A DNA stretch of 64,000 nt from Planctomycetota bacterium (GTDB taxonomy: Bacteria > Planctomycetota > Phycisphaerae > Phycisphaerales > UBA1924), in NCBI GenBank assembly GCA_013285505.1, contig CP053450.1, positions 3,642,796 through 3,706,795 of the forward strand, read 5' to 3'. The notes beneath the pieces are model-generated. The model saw nothing but the letters and a program-made list of their open reading frames with translations, was not told the DNA's origin and ran no database searches. A program made the position numbers and the translations under genes. How positions within the stretch are numbered: the first letter of the stretch is position 1; every line of letters starts with the position of its first letter. Below, in pieces: positions 10,748 through 23,541 of this stretch.

Positions 10748-11974
10748 TCAGCGTGCGACGCCGCCGGCCGGCGCAGCCCGTGCGATCTCGTCGAGCTCTT
10801 CGAGTGTGAGCCGGACGCTGACGATGTAGGGCTGCTCGCCCTCGGTCCAGTGGCCGTAGGTGGTGACGACGAAGGTGCCGTCGGGCAGCACCTCGACGCC
10901 GGGGTAGGCACAGTCCCACCGGTGGTGGTTGTCCATCAGCCGCACGCGGTACTGCCCCTCGCGTCCCTCGCGGATGTCGTCGTAGGTGCCGATCCACGCC
11001 ACCCAGTCGCCCTGGGTGGGGCTGTCCTCGGCGGTGTCGCGGAAGCTGATCAGCAGGCGGCCGTCGGGGGCGTATTTGCCGGTGTGGCGGTCGCCGGTGA
11101 GCGCGCGCGGCAGCTCGCGCGGGTCCGTCCACGTCGCGGCCTCGTCGTCGGAGAACATCACGTGCGAGTTCCTGGCCCGCCGGTTTTCCCGCAGGAGCAT
11201 CGCCAGCTCGGTGCCGTCGGGAGAGCGGATCACCCCGGGTTCGCAGAGGTGGATGTCGCTCTGCTTCCACAGCGTGCGCGGGCTCGACCAGGTCCGCCCG
11301 GCGTCGGACGACTCGATCTGGAAGAGCGTCATGTCTTCGGACCGCTGACCGCCCTCGGCGATGAAGCGCCCGTCGTCGTGGAACCACGCGGCGTAGCGCC
11401 CGTCGGCCAGCCGCTCGACCGCGCCCATCGCGACGATGCCGCCGTAGTCGCCGATGGGCTCGAGCGGGGTCCATGTCCGGCCGTCGTCCTCGCTCGAGGC
11501 CATGCGGATGGGGTAGAGGCCGGAGAACATGATCAGGCGCCGGGCTTCGGTCTCCGCGTCGATCACACGGTGGATGGTGGGCGTCTCCTGGCTGGTGGCC
11601 CAGTTGTCGGGCACCGGCAGGCGGCCGGACCAGGTCAGGCCCCCGTCTTCGGAACGCTGCATGACGATCGGCCCGCGCCCGTGACCCTTGGGGTAGACGA
11701 TCAGCATGGTCGAGCCGTCCTCGAGCAGGACGGTCGTCGGGTGGCCGAGGTATTGCCCGGGCTCGCGGTCCACCACGGTCTGGCGGTCGGTGTCGGCGGC
11801 GAGATCGATGGACCGGATCCGGGCCGGCGCGTCGTCGGGCTGGGCGGGCTGGGCGGCGCAGAGCGATCCGATCGCCCCGATCACCGAGACGCACGCGGCG
11901 AGCGTGGCTGATCGGGTCGTCGTGGCGGTCAGGAACCGCGGGTCGCGGCGGGCGGCTTGCGTTGGCGTGTGCAT
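10748..11974 (-). CDS. Exported sialidase-like BNR-repeat protein
   Basis: The 408-residue protein has a signal peptide (TLAACVSVIGAIGSLCAAQ) and a six-bladed-propeller pattern with four Asp boxes: SEDGGLTW, SEDDGRTW, SSDAGRTW and SDDEAATW. An RxP-like arginine lies early, after the signal peptide. This matches the exo-alpha-sialidase / BNR-repeat superfamily. True sialidase activity needs an Arg triad and a Tyr/Glu pair that I cannot assign confidently, so a wider glycan-acting role is possible. It stops 26 bases from the end of the convergent transporter gene and is divergent from the NHL protein gene. Confidence 0.75.
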   Translation of the reverse strand: MHTPTQAARRDPRFLTATTTRSATLAACVSVIGAIGSLCAAQPAQPDDAPARIRSIDLAADTDRQTVVDREPGQYLGHPTTVLLEDGSTMLIVYPKGHGRGPIVMQRSEDGGLTWSGRLPVPDNWATSQETPTIHRVIDAETEARRLIMFSGLYPIRMASSEDDGRTWTPLEPIGDYGGIVAMGAVERLADGRYAAWFHDDGRFIAEGGQRSEDMTLFQIESSDAGRTWSSPRTLWKQSDIHLCEPGVIRSPDGTELAMLLRENRRARNSHVMFSDDEAATWTDPRELPRALTGDRHTGKYAPDGRLLISFRDTAEDSPTQGDWVAWIGTYDDIREGREGQYRVRLMDNHHRWDCAYPGVEVLPDGTFVVTTYGHWTEGEQPYIVSVRLTLEELDEIARAAPAGGVAR

Positions 11975-12037
11975 CCTGTCAATCTACCGTCTCAGACACC
12001 CGCCCGACGACCGACCCGCCCTGCAAGGAGCCCCACC

Positions 12038-13102
12038 ATGCCCGCGACGCCATCCAACCAGCCGAACCGCCGCCAGTTTCTTGCCACCGCCGGCGTGGGC
12101 ACGGTCGCGGCGATCGGGGCCGCGGCGGGTGCCGGGGTGCCCGCGTTTTTGTGCACAAGCAACAAGTCCGGCCTCGACCCGATCGTGCTGGGCGAGGGCG
12201 AGCACCGGTATGAGTGCATCCACGACTGGGGCGAGCTGCCCGGGCACATCCGCTACGGCAACACCCACGGCGTGTGCGAGGACAGCCAGGGACGCATCTA
12301 CATCAAGCACACCGTCCACGCCACCAGCGACAGCGCCGACGCCATCGTCGTCTTTGACGCCGACGGCAAGTTCGTCACCAGCTGGGGGGCCGAGTTCCGG
12401 GGCGGGGCCCACGGCCTGCACCTGCAGAAGGAAGCGGACGGCGAATACCTGTACCTGTGCGACCCGAACCGCCATCTGGTCGTCAAGACCACCCTCGACG
12501 GCGAGGACGTGTTCCGGCTCGGCGTTCCGGAGGCCAGCGGGCTGTACAACTCGGAGGGTGAGTACCGGCCGACCAATGTCGCGGTCGCGCCCAACGGCGA
12601 CTTCTACGTGGGCGACGGCTACGGCAAGAGCTGGATCCACCAGTACAACGCCGCGGGCGAGTACGTCCGCTCGTTCGGCGGGCCGGGCAATCAGCTCGGG
12701 CAGGTCTCGTGCCCGCACGGGCTGATGGTGGACACCCGCCACGCCGAGCCGGAGCTGATCGTCGCCGACCGGTCCAACAACCGGATCCATCGGTTCGATC
12801 TCGAGGGGCGGGTGCTCGGGCTGGTGACCGACGAGCTGCGGTCGCCCTGCCACTTCCACACACACGGGGGGGACCTGCTCATCCCGGATCTGGCGGCACG
12901 GGTCACGGTCTTCGACCGGGACAACCGGCTGATCACCCATCTGGGTGACGGCGAGAACTACGGCCTGCGGGGCGAGCCGCGGGAGAAGTTCATCCCCGGC
13001 AAGTTCATCGCACCCCACGGGGCGATTTTCGACCACACGGGCAACATCTTCGTGGTCGAGTGGGTGGAGGTCGGGCGGGTGACGAAGCTCCGCCGGCTGT
13101 AG
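12038..13102 (+). CDS. Tat-exported NHL-repeat protein
   Basis: The 354-residue protein begins with a twin-arginine signal (NRRQFLATAG followed by a hydrophobic Ala/Gly stretch), so it is exported folded. The rest is a beta-propeller of NHL-type repeats: GNTHGVCEDSQGRIYIKH, PTNVAVAPNGDFYVGDGYG, CPHGLMVD and IAPHGAIFDHTGNIFVVEW. The regularly placed His-Gly pairs in several blades resemble NHL enzymes such as peptidyl-alpha-hydroxyglycine lyases, but no function can be fixed. AAGGAG at 12025-12030 supports the start. It is divergent from the sialidase-like gene with 63 bases between. Confidence 0.78.
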   Translation: MPATPSNQPNRRQFLATAGVGTVAAIGAAAGAGVPAFLCTSNKSGLDPIVLGEGEHRYECIHDWGELPGHIRYGNTHGVCEDSQGRIYIKHTVHATSDSADAIVVFDADGKFVTSWGAEFRGGAHGLHLQKEADGEYLYLCDPNRHLVVKTTLDGEDVFRLGVPEASGLYNSEGEYRPTNVAVAPNGDFYVGDGYGKSWIHQYNAAGEYVRSFGGPGNQLGQVSCPHGLMVDTRHAEPELIVADRSNNRIHRFDLEGRVLGLVTDELRSPCHFHTHGGDLLIPDLAARVTVFDRDNRLITHLGDGENYGLRGEPREKFIPGKFIAPHGAIFDHTGNIFVVEWVEVGRVTKLRRL

Positions 13103-13326
13103 AGACCCGGTCAAAGTACGAATATTGAACGCTGCGTTCGGCGAATTGCCAGGGCACCCAGTCCGCCCAGGCGGTCTCTCCGCGCCAGCCCCGATCTCCT
13201 GCCCAAATGCGCGAGTTTGGTGGCATGTCCGGAAAGATGTGGCATCTTTCCTTCCGATTCGTTGCGCAGGCGGAGCGTCCGCGTTGTGCTATCGGTATCT
13301 GTTCGTGTGGGTGGGAGGAGTACAGA

Positions 13327-13992
13327 GTGTTTACCAAGGCAAATCTGACGGGACTCGTCGCGGTTGCCGGGCTGGCCGCGGCGGCGAGCGGCGACATCGT
13401 GTCCAGTTCGTTCGACAGCAGCGACGAGGGCTGGGTGGTCTCCAACGGTGCCAACGAGGCCCAGGAATCCACCACCGGCTCGCCCGTGTTCTTCTCGCAG
13501 AACGGCAACGGCGGCGGGTTCATCTCGGCCCCGATCAACTGGGGCATGCCGTCGTTCCTGGTCGCGCCGGCCGCGTTCCACGGCGACCACTCCGACAAGT
13601 TCGGTGGCTCGATCGACGTCGATCGTCGGCACATCGATCCCCGGTTCTCCGTTGACCCGCTGCAGTTTGACTACGCGGTGGACGTCACGATCAGCGGCGC
13701 CTCGATGTCGCTGGCGGTGGGGCTCGACCCCGTCTCGCTGGTGGCGTGGGAGAGCTTCAGCGTGCCGCTGAACGCGGCGGGCGGCTGGTTCCACCTCGAC
13801 ACCAACGTCGCGGCGACCGACGCGGAGATCGCGATGGTGCTGGGCAACCTGGAAGACCTCCGCGTTCGTGGCAACATCAACGATCGCATCAACAGCATCG
13901 GCGTGGACAACGTCATGCTCGTCCCCTCGCCGGGCAGCGCCGCGCTGCTCGCGATCGCAGGTCTCACGGCTGCGAGGCGTCGTCGCGACTGA
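13327..13992 (+). CDS. PEP-CTERM-like exported protein
   Basis: A 221-residue protein opening with a GTG codon preceded by a strong GGAGGAG. It has a signal peptide (LTGLVAVAGLAAAASG), a beta-rich middle (SSSFDSSDEGWVVSNG, VDVTISGASMSLAVGLDPVSL) that looks like an adhesion or sugar-binding sandwich, and a PEP-CTERM-style tail: PSPGSAALLAIAGLTAARRRR. Proteins with this tail are processed by an exosortase and moved to the outer surface. No exosortase is encoded in the window. The GTG was chosen because longer starts would bury the signal peptide. Confidence 0.75.
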   Translation: MFTKANLTGLVAVAGLAAAASGDIVSSSFDSSDEGWVVSNGANEAQESTTGSPVFFSQNGNGGGFISAPINWGMPSFLVAPAAFHGDHSDKFGGSIDVDRRHIDPRFSVDPLQFDYAVDVTISGASMSLAVGLDPVSLVAWESFSVPLNAAGGWFHLDTNVAATDAEIAMVLGNLEDLRVRGNINDRINSIGVDNVMLVPSPGSAALLAIAGLTAARRRRD

Positions 13993-14199
13993 CGCCCCGT
14001 TTCCTCCGATCCCCTCCCGCCGGTTCATTGAGGCGGCGAGAGGGGAGCACCGGCCGAGAGAGACCGGAGTCCACCGACGGAAACGTCGGATTGCGTGGTC
14101 TGACCCCTGACCCGAACGACACGGCCGATCCGTGTCGTTGCTCCGTGCGCACACCGCGCAGTTGACGATCGCCGGGTGGAGGCACGCAAAGGAAGCACC

Positions 14200-14240
14200 A
14201 AAAAGCACGCCGCGGCTCGGTGAGCCGCGGCGTGTTCTTT
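14200..14240. terminator. Bidirectional terminator between convergent genes
   Basis: A perfect 13-bp stem (14206-14218 with 14222-14234, loop GGT) has A residues on its left and TTCTTT on its right. It can end transcription from both sides. It lies 208 bases after the PEP-CTERM-like gene and 20 bases from the end of the Bax-inhibitor gene. Nothing else was recognised in the gap from 13993. Confidence 0.75.
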
Positions 14241-14259
14241 GCATCTGTCTTCCGAGCTG

Positions 14260-15090
14260 TCAATCGCTCGAGCGCAGCTTCGCCAGCAGACGGAGCAGCT
14301 CGATGTAGAGCCAGACCAGGGTCACCAGCAGCGAGAAGCCGGCGTACCACTCCATGTGCTTGGGGGCCTGGGCTTTCACGCCGGAGGCGATGAACTCGAA
14401 GTCGAGCACCAGCACCAGCGAGGCGATCGCCACCATCAGCACGCTGAAGCCGACGGAGATCATGCCGCCGTTGGTCGGTGAGTAGACGCTGATGAGCGTG
14501 TTGTTGCCGAAGATCGACATGATCAGCGCGACAACGAAGAAGAGCATCGCGCCGAACACACCGGACATGACCACTGTCCGGAACACCCGCCCCGGCTTGA
14601 CGATGCCGGAGGCGTAGGCGAAGAGCATGCCCGCGGTGATGGCGAAGGTGAGCGTCACGGCCTGCAGGATCAGCGTGTGCCCGATCTGCAGCCCGCCGGC
14701 ACCGGCCTCGGCACCCGTCTTGGCTGCGACCGCGTTGCCGACGAAGAACGAGAAGACGCCGAGAAACAGCCCCTCGGCCGCGGCGTACACCGGGGAGAGG
14801 AACCGCGCGGTCGTGGGCTTGAAGGTGATGACCAGCCCGAGCACCAGCCCGAGGATCATGCCGCCGATGCCGATCGGCCAGGACAGGTGGGCGTAGGTCG
14901 CGCTGCTCGCCAGTCCCCACGACACAACGGCCCCGGCGACGCAGACGCCGAGCAGGATCGAGGTCGCGGTCACGGTGCCGCCGATGGTCATGACGTTGGC
15001 GTTGGTGTCGGCCAGCGACTTGCGGCCGTGGGCGTCGGCCCAGGTCTGGGGCCGGCCGAAGGCGCTGAGGGTCGGGTTCGCGGTGCGCAT
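14260..15090 (-). CDS. Bax inhibitor-1/YccA family membrane protein
   Basis: The 276-residue protein has seven predicted membrane helices and fits the bacterial Bax1-I group that begins with a soluble NP-containing N-terminus (RTANPTLSAF). Conserved pieces are FKPTTARFLSPVYAAAEGLFLG, the GLQIGHTLILQAV region, and the acidic LVLDFEFIASG in helix six. Members form pH-dependent Ca2+ leak channels or interact with membrane proteases such as FtsH. The full length and clean frame suggest a working gene. It is a single-gene unit with its own terminator. Confidence 0.88.
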   Translation of the reverse strand: MRTANPTLSAFGRPQTWADAHGRKSLADTNANVMTIGGTVTATSILLGVCVAGAVVSWGLASSATYAHLSWPIGIGGMILGLVLGLVITFKPTTARFLSPVYAAAEGLFLGVFSFFVGNAVAAKTGAEAGAGGLQIGHTLILQAVTLTFAITAGMLFAYASGIVKPGRVFRTVVMSGVFGAMLFFVVALIMSIFGNNTLISVYSPTNGGMISVGFSVLMVAIASLVLVLDFEFIASGVKAQAPKHMEWYAGFSLLVTLVWLYIELLRLLAKLRSSD

Positions 15091-15196
15091 CGAGTGTCTC
15101 CTGAACGTGCGGCGTGATTCGCCGGAAGTGTATTACGGGATTCGGCCCGATCCCGTTCGGTCCATCACGCCATCGGTCGGAGCCGCCCGGGCGGAC

Positions 15197-15237
15197 TCAA
15201 AAAAGAAAGAGGGACGGCTCCTGCGGAGCCGTCCCTC
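15197..15237 (-). terminator. Terminator after PEP-CTERM-like gene
   Basis: A 13-bp perfect stem (15209-15221 with 15225-15237, loop TGC) is followed in the minus direction by TCTTTCTTTTTTG. It lies 37 bases past the stop at 15274. Confidence 0.85.
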
Positions 15238-15273
15238 GGAACAGTCGGTACTGATTACGGAGTCGCGTGTCGC

Positions 15274-16161
15274 TTAGCGGCGGCGACGCAGACCGACGAG
15301 CCCGCCGAGGCCGAGCAGCGCCACGGCACCCGGGGTCGGGACCGTGAAGTACTGGTTGCCGGCGAAGTCGTTGAGGTCGAAGTTCATGCCACCGGTGAAG
15401 CCGCCGAAGCCGTCGCCGCCGAGGTTGCCCTGCGGGGCCTGAAGGCCGCCGAGGAACTGGTTGGAGGCGTAGTTGTGGTCACCGTTGTTGATGAACGCGA
15501 GGACCTTGAACGCGCCGGCGGGGGCGCCGAGGTCGGCCAGATCGATGGAGATCTCGAGGCCGGTTTCGACCGCCATGGCGGCGTTCTGGTCGGCGGCCTG
15601 ATCGCCACCGAGGACGCCGGCGACGTTGCTGTTGTCGTAGCCGACGCCGATGGGCTGGCTGTTGGCGCCGGTGCCCGTGGTGCCGGAACCCTCCTTGCCG
15701 CCGCCGAAGACATCGCCGTAGGACGACGCGTTGGCGGTGCCGAGCACGGCGTAGTCAACATCGAACCGGTCGGTGCTGCCGTCGAACCCGCGGCGGAAGA
15801 TCATGTGGTAGTCGGCCGCGAAGCCGGCGTCGAACGTCAGGCCGGTCATGTTGCCCGAGCCGTCGTTGCCGGGCGTGCCGCTGAAGGTGTTCTCGCCACC
15901 CGCGGCCGAGTCAAAGAACAGCTCGATCTTGTTGAAGTTGTCCTCGATGTTGCCGGTGAGGGTGAGATACAGCTTGCCGCCCTCGATGCGGGCGTAGGCC
16001 GCGTTGAGCTCGGAGAAGTTGTCACCGAACCCGGTCTGCACGGTCTGCACGCTGCGGGCGTTGCCGTAGTTGTCACCGCTGATCGAGCCGTCGATCGTGG
16101 GCTGAGCGGCGGCCACACCGGCGGCCATCATGAGCGCGATAGCGCTGGCGGAAATACGCAT
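15274..16161 (-). CDS. PEP-CTERM-like exported protein
   Basis: A 295-residue protein with signal peptide RISASAIALMMAAGVAAA. The body is acidic and Gly/Asn-rich (TIDGSISGDNYGNARSVQT, GKLYLTLTGNIEDNFNKIELFFDS), a pattern used for DOMON-like or carbohydrate-binding beta sandwiches. The tail FTVPTPGAVALLGLGGLVGLRRRR is a clear PEP-CTERM-type anchor. The start at 16161 gives a normal signal peptide; a start 39 bases upstream would add charged residues. High expression is suggested by the strong terminator, which is inference. Confidence 0.78.
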   Translation of the reverse strand: MRISASAIALMMAAGVAAAQPTIDGSISGDNYGNARSVQTVQTGFGDNFSELNAAYARIEGGKLYLTLTGNIEDNFNKIELFFDSAAGGENTFSGTPGNDGSGNMTGLTFDAGFAADYHMIFRRGFDGSTDRFDVDYAVLGTANASSYGDVFGGGKEGSGTTGTGANSQPIGVGYDNSNVAGVLGGDQAADQNAAMAVETGLEISIDLADLGAPAGAFKVLAFINNGDHNYASNQFLGGLQAPQGNLGGDGFGGFTGGMNFDLNDFAGNQYFTVPTPGAVALLGLGGLVGLRRRR

Positions 16162-16386
16162 GGGTCTCTCTCCTCTTTGTCTTGACCTCGAAAAACACAC
16201 TTGGACCCGAGAGGATAGTGGCGGCGCGTGTCCGAGTCACGACATTTTCTGTCTGTACGCGCCGCCCAGAGCCCGATCCGGTCTCGTCGCGGCAAGATGG
16301 GCAATCCTCAGCAGATCGACGGTCCCGAAACGCGGCCACTCCCGGCCCGGGCGGGGGTGATAACCCGACATCCGGCGAGCGCGGCG

Positions 16387-18000
16387 TCAGTCCCGAACGT
16401 GCTCGACGGTGTAGTTCGGGCTCTCTTTGGTGATGCGGATGTCGTGCGGGTGGTTTTCGACGACCGTCGCGCCGGAGACGCGGCAGAACCGCGCGTCCTG
16501 CCGGAATCGCTCGATGGTCTGGCAGCCGGTATAGCCCATGGACGCCCGGAGCCCGCCGACGAGCTGGTAGACGAACTCGGCCAGCGGGCCGCGGTAGGCG
16601 ACCAGCCCCTCGACACCCTCGGGCACGAACTTGATATTGGGCTTGTCGGAGAGGGCGTACTTCTCGGCCTGGCCGTAGCGGTCGGCGCTGCCGGCGTTCA
16701 TCGCGCCCTCGGAGCCCATGCCTCGGTAGGTCTTGTAGCGGCGGCCTCCGGAGATCACCAGCTCGCCGGGCGATTCGTCGAGCCCGGCAAAGAGCGAGCC
16801 GAGCATCACGCAGCTGGCCCCGGCCGCGAGGGCCTTGGCGATATCGCCCGACATGCGCACGCCGCCGTCGGCGATGACGGGCACGTCGCGTCCGCTTTCG
16901 GCCACGCCGCGGCAGGCCTCCATGATGGCCGTGATCTGCGGCACGCCCACGCCCGTGACCACGCGCGTCGTGCAGATCGAGCCCGGCCCGATGCCGACCT
17001 TGACCGCATCGGCCCCGGCGAGGACGAGGTCGCGTGCGCCCTCGGCGGTCGCGACGTTGCCCGCGATGACCTGCACTTCGGGCCAGCGTTCCTTGATGGC
17101 TGCGACCGTGCGGAGGACGTTCTCGGAGTGGCCGTGGGCGGTGTCCACGATGATGACATCGACCTCGGCTTCGAGCAGCGCCTCGGCTCGGTCGATCTGG
17201 TTGACCCCGATCGCCGCGCCGCACCGGAGGCGGCCGCGCTCGTCGGTGTTGGCCTCGGGGAACTGGCTGAGCCGGTCGATGTCGCGGATGGTGATGAGGC
17301 CGGCGAGGTTGCCCGCGTCGTCCACGATCAGCAGCTTCTCGACCTTGTTGCGGTTGAGGATGATCTCGGCCTCGGCCAGCGTCGTGCCGGGGGGGGCGGT
17401 GATGAGATTGGTCGAGGTCATCACCTGCTTGACGAGCGTGGACTCACTCTCCACGAACTTCAGGTCGCGGCGTGTGAGGATGCCGACGACCCGCCCGCCC
17501 GAGCGGCGGTCGGATTGCGAGTCGCCCTCGGTGACCGGGAATCCGGAGACGTTGAACTTCCGCATGAGCTTGACGGCCGTGCCCACGGTGTCGCCGGGAT
17601 CGAGCGTCACCGGGTCGGCGATCACGCCGTTGGCCGACCGCTTGACCTTGGCGACCTCGCGGGCCTGGACCTCGGGCGGCAGGTTCTTGTGGATGATCCC
17701 GATCCCGCCCTCCTGAGCCAGCGCAATGGCCAGGGCCGACTCGGTCACCGTGTCCATCGGGGCGGACAGGAGCGGGATATTGAGCCGGATCGAATTGGTC
17801 AGCCGGGTCGAGGTGTCGGCCTCGGACGGGAGGACCGTCGAGCGGGCCGGCAGCAGGAGCACATCGTCGAACGTAATGCCCTCGAGCACGACTTTCGAGC
17901 CCTGGCCCGAGGCCGCGGCGTGCGAAGACCCCGCGCCGGGGGTCGAAACCGCGCCCGGCCCGGGAGCGGACGGTGTGGACGTTTTTGCAAGGGTCGCCAT
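16387..18000 (-). CDS. guaB: Inosine-5'-monophosphate dehydrogenase
   Basis: The 537-residue enzyme oxidises IMP to XMP with NAD+, the committed step to GMP. It shows the N-terminal TIM-barrel entry ([34 protein letters not shown]), a CBS pair (roughly residues 140-255), the active-site loop [15 protein letters not shown] with the catalytic Cys, and the mobile flap ending [13 protein letters not shown]. An N-terminal extension of about 35 Ala/Ser/Pro residues is unusual and probably disordered. The neighbours are unrelated to purine synthesis. The frame is intact despite many GC-rich sites. Confidence 0.95.
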   Translation of the reverse strand: MATLAKTSTPSAPGPGAVSTPGAGSSHAAASGQGSKVVLEGITFDDVLLLPARSTVLPSEADTSTRLTNSIRLNIPLLSAPMDTVTESALAIALAQEGGIGIIHKNLPPEVQAREVAKVKRSANGVIADPVTLDPGDTVGTAVKLMRKFNVSGFPVTEGDSQSDRRSGGRVVGILTRRDLKFVESESTLVKQVMTSTNLITAPPGTTLAEAEIILNRNKVEKLLIVDDAGNLAGLITIRDIDRLSQFPEANTDERGRLRCGAAIGVNQIDRAEALLEAEVDVIIVDTAHGHSENVLRTVAAIKERWPEVQVIAGNVATAEGARDLVLAGADAVKVGIGPGSICTTRVVTGVGVPQITAIMEACRGVAESGRDVPVIADGGVRMSGDIAKALAAGASCVMLGSLFAGLDESPGELVISGGRRYKTYRGMGSEGAMNAGSADRYGQAEKYALSDKPNIKFVPEGVEGLVAYRGPLAEFVYQLVGGLRASMGYTGCQTIERFRQDARFCRVSGATVVENHPHDIRITKESPNYTVEHVRD

Positions 18001-18130
18001 GAGACAGTTTCGCAGGGTGACCCCGCGCAGTCAAGATGCGCGGGGGTCAAGAGCGCGTCAGGACCCCCTGAACGCACCGCCATACCGCACCGGCCTCCGG
18101 CGAATCTGCAATATCCGAAGCCGGTCCTGC

Positions 18131-20128
18131 TCAGCCCGCCGCCTTCAGTGTGGCCTTGGCGGTCTTGGTCTCGCCGCCGCGCAGGAAGGTGATCTCCACC
18201 TCGTCGCCCGGCTTGGCCGCCTGGAGCATGGGCATCCAGTCCTCGACGCTCCCGATCTTGGTGCCGTTCCAGGAGGTCATGACGTCACCGGCCTGGAGCC
18301 CGGCCTCGGCCGCGGTGGTCCCGGGGAAAACGTTCTCGACCGGCACGCCCGAGCCGTCCGTGGTGTAGCCCGGCTGCACGCCGAACCGGACGCGCGTCTG
18401 CTGGGGCGGGCGGGTCTCCGGCGGGCGGTCGGTCCGCGGGGCCGAGCCGTCATCGTTGGTAAAGACCGGGCGGTCGGCCCGGGTGGCCATGGCCATCGTG
18501 ATCTTCTGCGCCAGCGTCGAGACCCGCACAGCACCGACGCGGTTGATGTGCATCGAGACATCGCCCGGCGCGTGGTAGACGTCGTGGAACCCGCTGAAGA
18601 AGAACATGCAGGGCACGCCCTTGCGGAAGAAGCTGGCGTGGTCGGAGCGGCCGAAGACGCCGCGGGGCAGCGGCTGGTAGTCGAACGCCGCCTCGCTGAG
18701 GTAGGGCTCGACCCAGGTGTCGAGGCCCTCGGCGGTGGTCGCCCCCCCCACCATCAGCACGTTCTCACGCACGTAGCCGACCATGTCCATGTTGACCATG
18801 AACACGTGATCCTCGATCGGCGCGATCGGATTGTCGGCGTAGAACCGCGAACCGAGCAGCCCCATCTCCTCGGCGCTGAAGCCCAGGAACAGGATCGACC
18901 GGGCCTCGGCGTCCTCGGGCATCGCGTCGTAGGCCTCTTTCAGGCGGGCCGCGGCCAGCAGCATGGCGCTGGTGCCCGAGGCGTTGTCGTCGGGCGCCGG
19001 GATGGATGACCCCCTGCACGCGACCGCCGTACTGGCCGTAGCCCGCGTGGTCGAAGTGGGCCCCGACCACGACATACTCGTTGGCGAGGCTCCCCTTGCC
19101 GGGGAGCACGCCGCCGATGTTGCGGGTCATGTCGGGCGTGCGGTCGACGGTGGTCGAGAGCCGCACGGTCGCGCCGGGCATGTCGATGATCGCCGGGGAC
19201 TCATCGACGAGCTTTCGGAGTTCCAGCAGCGACCTTCCCTCGGTGTCGGCCCGGTCGAGCAGGAAGTCGGCCCGCTCCTGGCTCACCATCACGACGGGGA
19301 TCTCGAACTCGCCCGAGGCGGTCTCGGCCGTGGTCGCCAGGCGTGCCGCGTCCTCGCCGGGAATGCCGGGGGGGCGTGACGAGGATGACGCCGGCGGCGC
19401 CCCGCCGTGCCGCGGCCGAGATCTTCGGCTCGAGCTGGGCATAGAGCGACCAGGTGTCGTCGGCGTCGGACCAGCGGCTCGCGCCCTGCGCATCGAGCGG
19501 CTCGTAGCGGAGCCGCGACCGCGATCTTGCCGGTCAGGTCGGTCCCGGGCGGGTAGCCCAGGTAGCCGTTCTCGCCGGAGGGGATCGAGTAGCCGACGAA
19601 GGCCAGCTCGCCCTCGACCTCGCCGGTGCCGGAGCACCCGAGGACGGAGTAATCCAGATCGGGGATCAGCGTGGCCCACTGGCCGTCGCCGATGCGGATC
19701 GACGCCTCAGAATCCAGCACCCGAACGGGCCGGCTGCCGCCCCGCCCCCGCCGCATATCGCTCGGCGCGAACCGCTGCGAGTAGGTGGCGTTGGGCGTCA
19801 CGACCTCGGTGCCGTCAACCGTGACGGACTCCGAGAACGCCGGCAGCAGCCCGATCTGCTCGAAGTGGAACGTGATGTAGTCGGCCGCACGCTCGTTGCC
19901 GATGGTGGTCGCCCCGCGCCCCTCGAAGAAGGGGTTGGCCAGGGTGACGATGTGCATGTCGTACAGGATGGTGTCGGGACCGAGGTCCTCGAGCAGGCCG
20001 GCGATGGGCGCCTCGCCCAGCGATGTGACCGGATCGGACACGTCGGAGGACGCCTGCGCCGCCGCCTGGGCCGTCAGGAGCCCGCACAACAGCAGGAGAG
20101 AACACGGGTGCGGTCGGCGGTTCGGCAT
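18131..20128 (-). CDS. Secreted M28 aminopeptidase with PA and PDZ domains, split by three apparent indels
   Basis: After a signal peptide (SLLLLCGLLTAQAAAQA), a PA-type insert carries RRGAAGVILVTPPGIPGED. The M28 zinc site then shows VGAHFDHAGYG, PGADDNASGTSAM, FLGFSAEEMGLLGS, and a His in the HDVYHAPGD region. A C-terminal PDZ domain (NVFPGTTAAEAGLQAGDVM) closes the protein. M28 enzymes remove N-terminal residues from peptides outside the cytoplasm. The frame breaks near 19513 (GAGCGCG read as GAGCCGCG), 19375 (seven Gs where six fit) and 18996 (GGCGCC with an extra base). Removing three bases gives 664 residues in one frame. Confidence 0.82.
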
Positions 20129-20455
20129 GAGGTACCTCGGGGCTAGCGGGATGTTGGCTGGCGGGGGCCGGGCACCGCCCGGCTCGGCCAGTCTAGGGAC
20201 CGGGCGCGCGCCCGACCCGACTTCAGACGGCCCAACCGCCGATTGGTTCCTCGCCGGGCCGCCACGGCCGCCCCACGGGCACCACCGGGGAGCACGCACG
20301 GCCGCGAAGGAGTCCGCCCGCCGAGCCCGCGGCGTGCGCCGATCGGCCACAAGAAGTAAGAGATTCCGGCCCGACGCGCTACGATCGGGACCCACGCGGC
20401 GGGACCCGGGCGAGTTTGTGCCCGGCCGGTGCCGCGCCCTGCCTGCGAGCCCCCG
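20129..20455. other. Divergent promoter gap with no recognised element
   Basis: This 327-base gap lies between the divergent peptidase and gcvP genes. I looked for a glycine riboswitch, common ahead of gcv genes, and did not see its conserved cores. Only GC-rich inverted repeats of ordinary kind are present. Confidence 0.4.
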
Positions 20456-23402
<2,947 letters not shown>

Positions 23403-23422
23403 CAATCCTTGTGCCCGTAGAG

Positions 23423-23442
23423 CCCCTCGCGCAAGCGAGGGG
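23423..23442 (+). terminator. Hairpin with GCAA tetraloop after gcvP
   Basis: An 8-bp stem CCCCTCGC/GCGAGGGG with a GNRA loop lies 20 bases after gcvP. No T run follows, so it may stabilise the 3' end rather than terminate. Confidence 0.4.
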
Positions 23443-23467
23443 ACACGGACCGCACATCTGCGCGCGC

Positions 23468-23495
23468 AAAAAGAACCCCCCGCCTGCGCGAGGGG
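23468..23495 (-). terminator. Terminator for the Cys-rich secreted protein
   Basis: In the minus direction, CCCCTCGC pairs with GCGGGGGG (one G-U pair) and is followed by TTCTTTTT. It lies 46 bases past the stop at 23542. The G-U pair makes it better in this orientation than in the other. Confidence 0.6.
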
Positions 23496-23541
23496 CTCTG
23501 TGTGATTCCGAATTGCGGCTACCGAACCGGTCGCCCGGCGC

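Noticed and set aside
20129..20455. A glycine riboswitch ahead of gcvP.
   Set aside because: The conserved glycine-aptamer cores are not found. The region is an ordinary GC-rich divergent gap.
23423..23442. The GCAA-loop hairpin as a full terminator for gcvP.
   Set aside because: No T run follows it on the + strand. It is kept only as a possible 3'-end stabiliser.
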